A DNA stretch of 64,000 nt from UBA4416 sp040387555. GTDB lineage: Bacteria > Bacteroidota > Bacteroidia > B-17B0 > Aurantibacillaceae. Location: NCBI GenBank assembly GCA_040387555.1, contig JAZKDO010000005.1, positions 1-64,000 on the forward strand, given 5' to 3'. Position numbers and translations under genes: made by a program. Of this stretch, positions 9,674 through 18,241 are shown piece after piece. The notes beneath the pieces are model-generated. The model did no database searches. It was not told where the DNA came from and saw only the letters and a program-made list of their open reading frames with translations. Within the stretch, counting starts at the first letter, position 1. Every line of letters starts with the position of its first letter.

Positions 9674-9734
9674 ATGTCTTTCTTCTGAATTCTCATTCCT
9701 TTCTGCCCCGTCATTTCTTCAATCCTTCCCTCTC

Positions 9735-11123
9735 TCACATGCTTTCCTTCAAATATTTCTCTATCGGCTCAATCAAGCTATCAATATCACCTGCTCCTAA
9801 TGTCATAACAACTTCGGGTTGCTGTGTTTTTAAAAATTCAACTACGTTTTCTTTTCTTACCAAAAACTTTTCTTTGCATTTCATTTTATCCAACAGCATT
9901 TGTGAATTTATCCCCTCGATCGGTTTTTCCCGTGCCGGATAAATTTCCAATAACACACATACATCCAGCATGTCAAGACTTTCAGCAAAACCGTCTGCAA
10001 AATCTCTTGTGCGTGAAAACAGATGTGGTTGAAAGATGCCAGTCACTTTTTTGTCCGGATATAATTGTTTTGCTGCGGTAATGGCAGCTCTCAATTCTTC
10101 CGGATGATGGGCATAATCATCTATGTACACAATCGATTTCGTTTTTACACGGTAATCGAATCTTCTTTTCACTCCTTTAAAAGAACGCAGGGCTTTATTA
10201 ATGGTATCGCCCTTTATACCTAATTGTTGTGCAACTGCAACTGCTGCAATTGAATTCTCTACATTATGCAAGCCCGGTAACCCAATGGCAACGTGGCTTA
10301 TGGGCTCTATCGGACTATTGATGTTGTAACAAAACTCGCCATCAGTAATATGAATAGAATCCGCAGAATATTCAGTATCTAAATTTAGTGAGTAGATGAG
10401 GCGTTTAACATTGAGACTCAAATCGTTATCAACATTTTTTTTAACAATCAGAAAACCTTCTTTTTGAACCTGATAAGCAAATTGTGTGTAGGTTAAATGC
10501 ATCGCATTTTTATCGCCGTAAATATCCAGGTGATCAGCGTCAACGCTTGTAATTACTGTAATGTATGGATATAAAGTTAAGAAGGAACGGTCATATTCGT
10601 CCGCTTCAACTACTACGATAGCATTTTTATCTGTGGCGTTGCCGAGTAATAAATTAGTATGGTAGTTTTGAGAAATTCCTCCCAAAAAAGCAAAACAATC
10701 GATACCTGCTGTTTTTAAAATATGGGTGACAAGGGTAGTGGTGGTTGTTTTTCCATGTGTACCGGCAATGGCGATGGTACGAAATTGTTTGGTTATCTCT
10801 CCTAATACCCAAGCGCGTTTTTTTATTTTGTAGTCATTATTCTGTATATACACAAATTCCTTATGTTCATTGGGAACCGCTGGGGTATAAATGATTAGTA
10901 TCTCTTCTTTTTTATAACTGGAAAATAAATTTTTGATCAAGGTTTCATCTTCATCAAAATGAATGGTAATGCCTTCAGCTTGTAATTGTGTGGTAAGGGC
11001 AGTTGATGTTTTATCATAACCAAATACAGGTTTTCCGTAATGGTTGAAGTAGCGTGCTAATGCACTCATACCTATGCCGCCGACACCCAAAAAATAATAT
11101 AATTTATAATCTAAAATATTCAT
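9735..11123 (-). CDS. murC: UDP-N-acetylmuramate--L-alanine ligase
   Basis: The cytoplasmic ATP-dependent ligase that adds L-Ala to UDP-MurNAc, the first peptide step of peptidoglycan precursor synthesis. The 462 residues show the UMP-binding Rossmann-type start FLGVGGIGMSALA (11-23), the ATP-binding P-loop GTHGKTTT (121-128) with the His typical of MurC, and a C-terminal ligase domain containing DDYAHHPEE. Length is normal for the family. Its ATG overlaps the murG stop by 4 bases (ATGA), which suggests translational coupling. ftsQ follows after a repeat-containing gap. Confidence 0.97.
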   Translation of the reverse strand: MNILDYKLYYFLGVGGIGMSALARYFNHYGKPVFGYDKTSTALTTQLQAEGITIHFDEDETLIKNLFSSYKKEEILIIYTPAVPNEHKEFVYIQNNDYKIKKRAWVLGEITKQFRTIAIAGTHGKTTTTTLVTHILKTAGIDCFAFLGGISQNYHTNLLLGNATDKNAIVVVEADEYDRSFLTLYPYITVITSVDADHLDIYGDKNAMHLTYTQFAYQVQKEGFLIVKKNVDNDLSLNVKRLIYSLNLDTEYSADSIHITDGEFCYNINSPIEPISHVAIGLPGLHNVENSIAAVAVAQQLGIKGDTINKALRSFKGVKRRFDYRVKTKSIVYIDDYAHHPEELRAAITAAKQLYPDKKVTGIFQPHLFSRTRDFADGFAESLDMLDVCVLLEIYPAREKPIEGINSQMLLDKMKCKEKFLVRKENVVEFLKTQQPEVVMTLGAGDIDSLIEPIEKYLKESM

Positions 11124-12232
11124 TGCAGGTTATAGTTGGCTAATTTTAAAACTTCAAGTGCAATCACGTTTGCCGAATCATGAAAGGCCATTGAACTAAT
11201 ATTGTTGGTTAACGTAACTTGTTGTGCAGGATTATTTAAAAGCGTAATCGCCGTATTAATAAGAGTGCTTTGTGCTTCTTCGTCCCTAACTAATAAAGCG
11301 GCTTGTTTGTTAACCAAAGCCATCGCATTTTTTGTTTGATGGTCTTCTGCCACATTTGGCGATGGCACTAAAATGCTTGGCATGCCAATGTTACAAAGTT
11401 CGGATACAGAACTAGCGCCTGCCCTTGAGATCACAATATCAGCAGCTGCGTAAGCTAGATCCATGCGTGAAATAAATTCCATAGCATGAACATGATCATT
11501 TGGATACATTTCAGTTTGATGGAGGGCAGTCGTATAATAACCTTTCCCGGTTTGCCAGATCAGTTGGATATTGTTTTCTATTAGTTTTTGTAACCCAACC
11601 CCGATAGCTAAATTAATAGTTTTGGCACCAAGACTTCCACCAATAACAAGTATCACTTGTTTGTTCGGACTTAGTTTAAAAAAGTTTAAAGCTTCTTCAC
11701 GGTATTGTTTTACGTTTTTCAGATCCTGACGAACCGGATTTCCCGTTAGCAGAATTTTTGCTTTTGGAAAAAAATTTTCCATGCCTTCGTAGGCAACGCA
11801 AATTTTACTGGCTTTTTTAGCGAGTAATTTATTAGTTATACCGGCATATGAATTTTGCTCCTGCAATAAAGCGGGTATATCATAATGAACAGCAGCTTTT
11901 AATAATGGCCCGGAAGCATAACCGCCCGTACCCACTACAACATCAGGCTGAAAATCCTTAATTATTTTCCTGGTCTTTATCAGACTCATGAGTAAAAGAA
12001 ACGGAAGTTTAAGGTTCGATACCGTTATCTTTCTTTGTAGTCCTAAAATTGGAACACCAATTATTTTATATCCTGCAAGTGGCACTTTTTCCATTTCCAT
12101 TTTGCCTAATGCTCCTACAAACAAAATATCAGCCTGTGGGACTAATTTTTTTATTTCATTAGCAATCGACACAGCTGGGAAAATATGCCCACCTGTTCCG
12201 CCTCCGCTTAATATGACTTTTAATGGTTTCAT
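11120..12232 (-). CDS. murG: UDP-GlcNAc:undecaprenyl-PP-MurNAc-pentapeptide GlcNAc transferase
   Basis: A peripheral membrane glycosyltransferase (GT28) that converts lipid I to lipid II. The N-terminal motif GGGTGGHIFPA starts at residue 10 of the form chosen here, and the C-terminal donor-binding domain contains SRAGASSVSEL. I chose the ATG at 12232 (370 residues). The open frame extends 23 codons further to 12301, but that extension is encoded by the paired REP-like repeat at 12251-12318 and is not like any MurG N-terminus. It overlaps murC by 4 bases; ftsW lies upstream across the repeat. Confidence 0.96.
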   Translation of the reverse strand: MKPLKVILSGGGTGGHIFPAVSIANEIKKLVPQADILFVGALGKMEMEKVPLAGYKIIGVPILGLQRKITVSNLKLPFLLLMSLIKTRKIIKDFQPDVVVGTGGYASGPLLKAAVHYDIPALLQEQNSYAGITNKLLAKKASKICVAYEGMENFFPKAKILLTGNPVRQDLKNVKQYREEALNFFKLSPNKQVILVIGGSLGAKTINLAIGVGLQKLIENNIQLIWQTGKGYYTTALHQTEMYPNDHVHAMEFISRMDLAYAAADIVISRAGASSVSELCNIGMPSILVPSPNVAEDHQTKNAMALVNKQAALLVRDEEAQSTLINTAITLLNNPAQQVTLTNNISSMAFHDSANVIALEVLKLANYNLQ

Positions 12233-12250
12233 TTTTATTCTTTTTTGTTC

Positions 12251-12318
12251 TGTCACATTGAGCGTAGTCGAGATACGGTTCTGAACATAGTTTGTTCTCA
12301 ACTACGCTCGAACTGACA
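12251..12318. repeat. REP-like inverted pair, ftsW-murG gap
   Basis: Two copies face each other: TGTCACATTGAGCGTAGTCG (12251-12270) and its imperfect reverse complement at 12296-12318 (CTCAACTACGCTCGAACTGA in its middle). About 25 bases separate them. Together they can form a long stem, so they may act as a processing or attenuation site in the dcw transcript. That role is inference. Confidence 0.8.
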
Positions 12319-12325
12319 CAATGCG

Positions 12326-13483
12326 TTACTGTGCAATTACTTCTTGCTCTTCTTTCCCAACACTGTCTTCATTTGATTTACTGACACTTAAAATTATTCC
12401 AATTGCGATACAGGTAAACCAAATGGAAGTTCCACCCATACTTACCAAGGGTAGTGGCTGACCCGTTACAGGAAATAAATTAACTGCAACTGCCATGTTT
12501 ATCAGTGCTTGAAATACCAAACTAAAGCTTAAGCCAACCGCCATTAAACCTCCGAATGTTTTTTCTGAATCTCGAAGAATCCTGATGCCTCTGAATAATA
12601 AAATCATATAGAGGAAGAGCATAAAAAATCCTGTGAACAAGCCATACTCTTCAATAATAATTGCATAGATAAAATCGGAAGAGGCTTGTGGCAGAAATGC
12701 TCGCTGTGTGCTATTACCAGGGCCTTTTCCAATAATGCCGCCTGTGGCAATGGCAATTTTTGCTTGTTCACTCTGGTAATTATTTTTCGCATCACCTTTA
12801 CTAAAATTTTCTATCCGTGCTTTCCAGGTACCTCCCCGTGGAATCAGGTCTGGAAACTGATAAATGATCACTCCCAATAAAAGCGCAAAGCCCACGCAAG
12901 CGCCTAGAATGTATAATATGAACTTCACTTTCACTCTTCCAACAAACATTAAAAACAAGCAATTGGCGAACAATAAGGCTGCAGTAGAAAAGTTAGCCGG
13001 GAAAATTAATAAACAAATGAAGCCAACAGGAATTAATAAGTATTTGAATAGTGATTTAAAATCTTCTAACTGCCCCTGACGGATGGTAAGTGTACGCGCG
13101 ACAAAAATTAATAAGATAATTTTCGCTACATCAGATGATTGAAATGTTAACCCTAACCCTGGAATTTCAACCCATCTGCTGGCTTCGCCGGCACTTACCC
13201 CTTTTAATAACGTAAACAGCAATAATGGAATCACTAAGAAAATACCTATCTGTGCTATTTTTGAGAACAGTGTATATTTTAATTTATGAACCAGGTACAT
13301 GATAAAAATCCCACCTAAAATAGTGATTGCGTGTTTGATCAAATAGGCTTCCGTATTTCCCTGTTTGTATTTATGGGCCAATGTTACAACCGAACTATAC
13401 ACAACTAAAATAGACAATAGTGATAGTAGGAACACGATGGCCCATATCACTCTATCTCCTTTTAAGTATGCGAATTGTTTCAT
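12326..13483 (-). CDS. ftsW: Lipid II polymerase of the divisome, FtsW
   Basis: A SEDS-family integral membrane glycosyltransferase that polymerises lipid II with its partner transpeptidase FtsI. The 385 residues contain about 10 hydrophobic segments and the conserved C-terminal motif GQPLPLVSMGGTS before the last helix. Position in the cluster (after the murD genes, before murG) favours FtsW over its paralogue RodA. The upstream gap (13484-13596) carries a perfect 8-bp inverted repeat and a REP-like copy, so a local promoter or processing site there is possible. Confidence 0.95.
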   Translation of the reverse strand: MKQFAYLKGDRVIWAIVFLLSLLSILVVYSSVVTLAHKYKQGNTEAYLIKHAITILGGIFIMYLVHKLKYTLFSKIAQIGIFLVIPLLLFTLLKGVSAGEASRWVEIPGLGLTFQSSDVAKIILLIFVARTLTIRQGQLEDFKSLFKYLLIPVGFICLLIFPANFSTAALLFANCLFLMFVGRVKVKFILYILGACVGFALLLGVIIYQFPDLIPRGGTWKARIENFSKGDAKNNYQSEQAKIAIATGGIIGKGPGNSTQRAFLPQASSDFIYAIIIEEYGLFTGFFMLFLYMILLFRGIRILRDSEKTFGGLMAVGLSFSLVFQALINMAVAVNLFPVTGQPLPLVSMGGTSIWFTCIAIGIILSVSKSNEDSVGKEEQEVIAQ

Positions 13484-13498
13484 TTTTGTTGTTGTTTA

Positions 13499-13519
13499 AA
13501 CGTAAAGCATGTTTACGTT
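13499..13519. repeat. Perfect 8-bp inverted repeat upstream of ftsW
   Basis: AACGTAAA-GCATG-TTTACGTT, a perfect inverted repeat with a 5-base loop, 15 bases upstream of the ftsW start. It could be an operator or an RNA hairpin; no T-run follows, so it is not a standard terminator. Confidence 0.6.
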
Positions 13520-13548
13520 ATAGTGTAATTTCAACGAATTAACATTGG

Positions 13549-13572
13549 TTCTCGACTTCGCTCGAACTGACA
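13549..13572 (+). repeat. REP-like repeat, single copy, upstream of ftsW
   Basis: Contains CTCGACTTCGCTCGAACTGA, matching the family core. It lies in the gap between the stand-alone MurD domain gene and ftsW. Confidence 0.78.
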
Positions 13573-13596
13573 ACAATTGTTATCTGTTCGAATCTC

Positions 13597-14091
13597 TTAA
13601 ATCCTTTCTGTCCCTGTTGTCTTATCGGCCTCTGTTAGAACGAGTTCTTTAAATTTATTACCACGGTTTTTATAATTGTCAAAAGGATCATAGCTCGGAC
13701 ATGCCGGTGAAAATAATACCGCCTGATTTTTAACGGCTTTTGCTTTCGACACTTCCACGGCACTTTCCAGATTATCAGCAACGATTACCATAACATGTTT
13801 ATTAAAAATGTTTTTTATTTCCGGAAAACGTCGCCCAAAATAAATCACAGTTTTAATGTTATAGTAGTTGACATTTGTGAACCAAGAGTAATCAGTTTTC
13901 AAATCGTCTCCTCCTAAAATGAGAACGATTTCAGCATCAACAGAATTGATGCTTTCCACAGCTTGTTTAGCATTTGTAGCTTTAGAATCATTGATATAGG
14001 TTATATCATTGATAGTAGCCACAAATTCAAAACTGTGATCTGTTTCCCTACTAATGGAAAATGTTTTCTGACTCAGTGCAATCTCTTTCAT
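13597..14091 (-). CDS. Stand-alone MurD-type C-terminal ligase domain
   Basis: A 164-residue protein that aligns with the C-terminal third (about 305-448) of the MurD encoded just upstream. Shared blocks include EFVATIN (MurD EFVASIN), YINDSKATN (FINDSKATN), VLILGG, and SPACPSYDPFDNYKNRG (MurD SPACASFDLFENYEDRG). It lacks the UMP-binding N-terminal domain and the P-loop central domain, so it cannot be a MurD ligase on its own. The two copies are well diverged, so the duplication is old, yet the frame is intact. Its ATG overlaps the murD stop by one base (TAATG), which points to coupled translation. Possible roles, all inferred: a partner or regulator of MurD, a scaffold, or a slowly decaying duplicate. 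I do not recognise a named family for it. Confidence 0.85.
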   Translation of the reverse strand: MKEIALSQKTFSISRETDHSFEFVATINDITYINDSKATNAKQAVESINSVDAEIVLILGGDDLKTDYSWFTNVNYYNIKTVIYFGRRFPEIKNIFNKHVMVIVADNLESAVEVSKAKAVKNQAVLFSPACPSYDPFDNYKNRGNKFKELVLTEADKTTGTERI

Positions 14092-15437
14092 TATAACCCT
14101 CTCACTGCAGATTTAAATTGAACACCTCTGTCTTCGTAGTTCTCAAATAAGTCAAAGCTTGCACATGCAGGCGATAACAAAACAGCGTCGCCTTTAGTTG
14201 CTAACTTATAGCACATTGCTACTGCTTCTGATGCAGAGCCTGCCTCTACGATAGTTTCTACAGAACCTTTGAATGCTTTAATAATTTTTTTGTTATCAAC
14301 GCCTAAACAAACGATAGCTTTTACTTTTTCTTTTACAAGATCCACTAATTCATCGTAATTATTTCCTTTGTCTTGTCCGCCTAAAATTAAGACAGTAGGT
14401 TTTTGCATGCTTTCCAAAGCATACCAGGTTGAGTTAATATTAGTGGCTTTAGAATCGTTGATGAATTCGATGCCATTAATAGAGGCAACAAATTCTAAAC
14501 GGTGTTCTACATTCACGAAGTCTTCAAGACTTTCGCGGATGATGTCTTTGCGTATGTCGACGATACGCGCTGCTAATGAGGCAGCCATGGAGTTGTAAAC
14601 GTTATGTTTACCAGCAAGAGCCAATTGTTCTATGGTCATAATTAAGGGTTTAGGGTTATTATTATAATTAAGGGTTATTTCATTTTCATTTAAAAAAGCA
14701 CCATTGCCTTCTATCTTTTTTTTAATGCTGAACGGAATCAGTTGAGCATTGATAGAATGTTGTTTCATGTATTCTTCGATCGCCTCATCATCTGCACAAT
14801 ACAAAAAAGTATCTTCTTTAGTCTGGTTTTGAGTAATACGGAATTTAGAAGCCACGTAATTCTCAAATTTGTAATCGTAACGATCTAAATGATCGGGGGT
14901 GATATTTAATAGCACCGCTATATCTGCTTTGAAATCAAACATTCCATCTAACTGAAAGCTGCTGAGTTCTAATACATAGTAATCGAAATTTTCTTTCGCT
15001 ACTTGGTACGCAAAACTTTTTCCAACATTCCCGCCTAGTCCAACATTATACCCTGCTTTTTGAAGGATATGGTAAGTAAGTAGAGTAGTCGTTGTTTTTC
15101 CATTGCTTCCGGTGATACAAATTGTTTTTGCGTTGGTATATCTTCCCGCAAACTCTATCTCGGAAATAACAGGAATGTTTTTTTCTTTCGCTTTTTTAAT
15201 CAGTTCTACTTTATCTGGAATGCCGGGACTTTTAATAATCTCTGTTGCATTCAGGATGAGTTCTTCCGTGTGCGTTCCTTCTTCAAACTCAATGTTATTG
15301 CTGATTAGTTCCGATTTATATTTTTCTTTGATCAAACCCATGTCAGATACGAATACGCTAAAGCCCTTTGACTGTGCTAATAGTGCACTGCCAACTCCGC
15401 TTTCGCCGCTACCTAATATGACAATTCGTTTGCTCAC
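14091..15437 (-). CDS. murD: UDP-N-acetylmuramoyl-L-alanine--D-glutamate ligase
   Basis: The cytoplasmic ligase that adds D-Glu to UDP-MurNAc-L-Ala. The 448 residues show the N-terminal nucleotide-binding start VILGSGESGVGSA (6-18), the ATP P-loop GSNGKTTT (110-117), the central-domain motif LNITPDHLDRYD, and the complete C-terminal domain with HRLEFV, NDSKATN and SPACASFDLFENYEDRG. Length is normal. It lies 6 bases downstream of mraY and overlaps by one base the gene for a second, separate copy of its own C-terminal domain. Confidence 0.97.
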   Translation of the reverse strand: MSKRIVILGSGESGVGSALLAQSKGFSVFVSDMGLIKEKYKSELISNNIEFEEGTHTEELILNATEIIKSPGIPDKVELIKKAKEKNIPVISEIEFAGRYTNAKTICITGSNGKTTTTLLTYHILQKAGYNVGLGGNVGKSFAYQVAKENFDYYVLELSSFQLDGMFDFKADIAVLLNITPDHLDRYDYKFENYVASKFRITQNQTKEDTFLYCADDEAIEEYMKQHSINAQLIPFSIKKKIEGNGAFLNENEITLNYNNNPKPLIMTIEQLALAGKHNVYNSMAASLAARIVDIRKDIIRESLEDFVNVEHRLEFVASINGIEFINDSKATNINSTWYALESMQKPTVLILGGQDKGNNYDELVDLVKEKVKAIVCLGVDNKKIIKAFKGSVETIVEAGSASEAVAMCYKLATKGDAVLLSPACASFDLFENYEDRGVQFKSAVRGL

Positions 15438-15443
15438 TGTTTG

Positions 15444-16712
15444 TTATCTTAATTTTAATGTTACAATCGTTAGTGCTGCCAGCATGATTCCGATGATGAA
15501 AAAACGCATAACGATTTTTGATTCGTGAAAACCTGATTTTTGATAATGGTGATGAAGTGGCGCCATTTTAAATAAACGATTGGCTTTGGCAAACTCAAGC
15601 CCGTGCTTTTTCTTTTGATATTTGAAATAGTACACTTGCAAAATCACAGAAACATTTTCCACTAAAAAGATACCGCATAGAATAGGTATCAGTAATTCTT
15701 TGCGAATGGCAATAGCAAATACGGCGATGATTCCTCCAATTGCCAGACTTCCGGTGTCACCCATGAATACCTGTGCCGGATAAGCATTATACCATAAGAA
15801 GCCTACACAAGCTCCAACAAATGCGGCCATAAATACCACGAGCTCACCGGTATTAGGAATGTACATAATGTTCAGATAATCGGCGAAAACTGTATTGCCA
15901 CTTACATACGCCAGAATTCCTAGCGTTGCACCTATGATTGCACTGGTTCCTGCCGCTAATCCGTCAATACCATCTGTAATATTTGCACCGTTAGAAACGG
16001 CTGTAACAATTAAGATCACAATTGGAATAAATATTAACCAACCATATTTTTGAGCATTGTCTCCCATGAAAGATAAAATACGCGCATAATCAAATTCATT
16101 ATTTTTAACAAAAGGAATGGTAGTCTTTATTGTTTTCGTTGGCGCCGCTGCATATTTTGGAATCGTTAGATTTTTTTGCTCACTTATAGCTTCATCAAAA
16201 GAGTAGGCAGCTTGCTGGTTCGCTGTAACTCTTTCTTTTATCACCACATCCGGGTGAAAGTAAAATACTGCACCTACTAATAAACCAATACCAATTTGAC
16301 CAACGACTTTAAATTTCCCCTGTAAACCATCTTTGTTCTTTTTGAACACTTTTATGTAGTCATCCATGAAACCAATACTTCCCAACCAAACGGTGGAGAT
16401 CAGCATCAGAACGATGTATACGTTAAAAACTTTAGAAAACAATAGGGTTGGAATAATGATGGCTGCAAGGATGATTAATCCACCCATCGTTGGCGTTCCT
16501 GCTTTTTCGTTTTGTCCTTCAAGGCCTAACTCTCTGATGGTTTCTCCAATTTGTTTTTTACGGATATAATTGATGATTCGTTTACCAAATACCATCGATA
16601 TGATCAACGAAGTCAATAATGCAAGGGCTGCTCTGAATGAAATGTATTGAAACACTCCAGCTCCCGGAAAGTTAAAGTGTTGATCTAAGTAATGGAATAG
16701 GTAGTAAAACAT
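15444..16712 (-). CDS. mraY: Phospho-N-acetylmuramoyl-pentapeptide transferase
   Basis: The integral membrane enzyme that moves phospho-MurNAc-pentapeptide onto undecaprenyl phosphate to make lipid I. Catalytic features are present: the Asp pair in FMDDYIKVF (117-118), NGANITDGIDGLAAG (241-255), FMGDTGSLA, and the HHHYQKSG motif near the C-terminus. At 422 residues it is about 60 longer than the E. coli or Aquifex enzyme. The extra length is a mostly polar insert at about 155-222, between two membrane helices just before the NGANITDG motif. Similar inserts are, from memory, common in Bacteroidota MraY. It sits 1 base after murE and 6 bases before murD. Confidence 0.97.
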   Translation of the reverse strand: MFYYLFHYLDQHFNFPGAGVFQYISFRAALALLTSLIISMVFGKRIINYIRKKQIGETIRELGLEGQNEKAGTPTMGGLIILAAIIIPTLLFSKVFNVYIVLMLISTVWLGSIGFMDDYIKVFKKNKDGLQGKFKVVGQIGIGLLVGAVFYFHPDVVIKERVTANQQAAYSFDEAISEQKNLTIPKYAAAPTKTIKTTIPFVKNNEFDYARILSFMGDNAQKYGWLIFIPIVILIVTAVSNGANITDGIDGLAAGTSAIIGATLGILAYVSGNTVFADYLNIMYIPNTGELVVFMAAFVGACVGFLWYNAYPAQVFMGDTGSLAIGGIIAVFAIAIRKELLIPILCGIFLVENVSVILQVYYFKYQKKKHGLEFAKANRLFKMAPLHHHYQKSGFHESKIVMRFFIIGIMLAALTIVTLKLR

Positions 16713-16713
16713 A

Positions 16714-18177
16714 TTATATCTCTAGAGTTTTAAAGTTTTCTTTTACAATTTCAAAATCATCAAAAGGATGTTTCACACCACTGATCTCCTGGTATTTTTC
16801 ATGACCTTTTCCTGCTACTAAAATGATATCGCCTTCTTTTGCAAAAGCAACTGCAGTTTTTATAGCTTCTTTGCGGTCGCTTATGCGTAGTGTTTTTTTA
16901 GCGTCACTCGGAGCAATACCTGATTGCATTTGGTTTAAAATGTCTTCCGGGTTTTCACTGCGGGGATTATCGCTTGTTAAGATAATTTTGTTACTGTACT
17001 CACAGGCAATTTGTGCCATAATAGGCCTTTTTGCAGCATCACGGTCGCCACCACAACCAACCAGTGTAATCACTTGTTCGTTACCAGTACGAATATCTTT
17101 AATAGTTTCGAGTACATTTTTTAACGCGTCTGGAGTGTGCGCATAATCAATGATTGCTACTATTCCGTTTTTTGATTTCAGGTACTGAAAGCGACCCTCT
17201 ACAGAATTTAAATTACTTAAGGTAGTCAGCACCTGTACTTTGTCCTGTTTTAATAATAATGCAACGGTATAAACTACCAAAACGTTATAGGCGTTAAAGG
17301 ATCCGATCAATTTTACCCAGACTTCCTGGTTATCGATACTCAACAATAGACCGTTCAAATGGTTTTCAATAACTCTGCATTTGAAATCGGCAACGGATTT
17401 TAAACCATAAGAATATTTTTTGGCTTTTGTGTTTTGCAACATCACCATGCCATTGCGGTCGTCTTTATTAGTTAATGCAAAAGCATCATCCTGCAAATTA
17501 TCAAAGAACATTTTTTTAGCACGAATGTATTCCTCAAATGTTTTGTGGTAGTCTAAATGATCGTGAGTAATATTTGAAAATGCCGCTCCAGTGAATTTTA
17601 ATCCGGTGATGCGGTGTTGTACAATTGCATGAGAGCTAACTTCCATAAAAGCATATTGACAGCCTTCTTCAACCATTTTAGAAAGTAATTCGTTTAATGC
17701 TAAGGCATCAGGTGTCGTATGCGTCGAAGGAATGACAGTATTATTAATTTTATTTTCAACGGTGGATAATAAACCTACATTATAGCCTAACCCCCTGAAT
17801 AAATTAAATAATAAAGTAACAGTAGTTGTTTTGCCATTAGTACCCGTGATCCCAATCAGTTTTAATTTTTCGGAAGGGTTATCAAAATAGTTGCAGGCAA
17901 TATATCCTAAAGAAGCAGATGAATCTAAAACTTTCACATAAGTGATGTTTTCTTTTTGTACTTCAGGTAATTCTTCACAAACAATGGCTACAGCACCACT
18001 TTCAATAGCTGTTTCAATATAGTGATGTCCATCCGATGCTGTTCCCCTGGTGGCAACAAATAAAGAATCTTTTTTTACTTTACGAGAATTAAAAGTAACC
18101 GAAGAGATAGCCACATTGGTTGAACCAACTATTTCTTCCATTCGTGTTTTATATAATATGTCGCTTAGTAATTTCAC
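16714..18177 (-). CDS. murE: UDP-MurNAc-tripeptide synthetase (meso-DAP type)
   Basis: The ligase that adds the third amino acid to UDP-MurNAc-L-Ala-D-Glu. The 487 residues contain the P-loop GTNGKTTT (112-119), the central-domain NITHDHLDYH, the C-terminal DYAHTPD (344-350), and DNPR at 403-406. DNPR is the motif that selects meso-diaminopimelate, so the cell wall is probably of the DAP type. It ends one base before mraY starts. The upstream gap to ftsI is 64 bases and holds a degenerate REP-like copy. Confidence 0.97.
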   Translation of the reverse strand: MKLLSDILYKTRMEEIVGSTNVAISSVTFNSRKVKKDSLFVATRGTASDGHHYIETAIESGAVAIVCEELPEVQKENITYVKVLDSSASLGYIACNYFDNPSEKLKLIGITGTNGKTTTVTLLFNLFRGLGYNVGLLSTVENKINNTVIPSTHTTPDALALNELLSKMVEEGCQYAFMEVSSHAIVQHRITGLKFTGAAFSNITHDHLDYHKTFEEYIRAKKMFFDNLQDDAFALTNKDDRNGMVMLQNTKAKKYSYGLKSVADFKCRVIENHLNGLLLSIDNQEVWVKLIGSFNAYNVLVVYTVALLLKQDKVQVLTTLSNLNSVEGRFQYLKSKNGIVAIIDYAHTPDALKNVLETIKDIRTGNEQVITLVGCGGDRDAAKRPIMAQIACEYSNKIILTSDNPRSENPEDILNQMQSGIAPSDAKKTLRISDRKEAIKTAVAFAKEGDIILVAGKGHEKYQEISGVKHPFDDFEIVKENFKTLEI

Positions 18178-18200
18178 TTTTTTTCTCTTTTGTTTTTTTG

Positions 18201-18220
18201 TTCCCGACTTCGCTGGAACT
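18201..18220 (+). repeat. Degenerate REP-like copy, ftsI-murE gap
   Basis: TTCCCGACTTCGCTGGAACT keeps the CGACTTCGCT core of the family but has lost the ends. Confidence 0.5.
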
Positions 18221-18241
18221 AATATTTTTTAGTTCTAAATT

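Noticed and set aside
9409..9942. Plus-strand open frame of 177 residues opposite ftsQ and murC
   Set aside because: It runs across two real genes and the repeat between them on the other strand; no family similarity or start signal.
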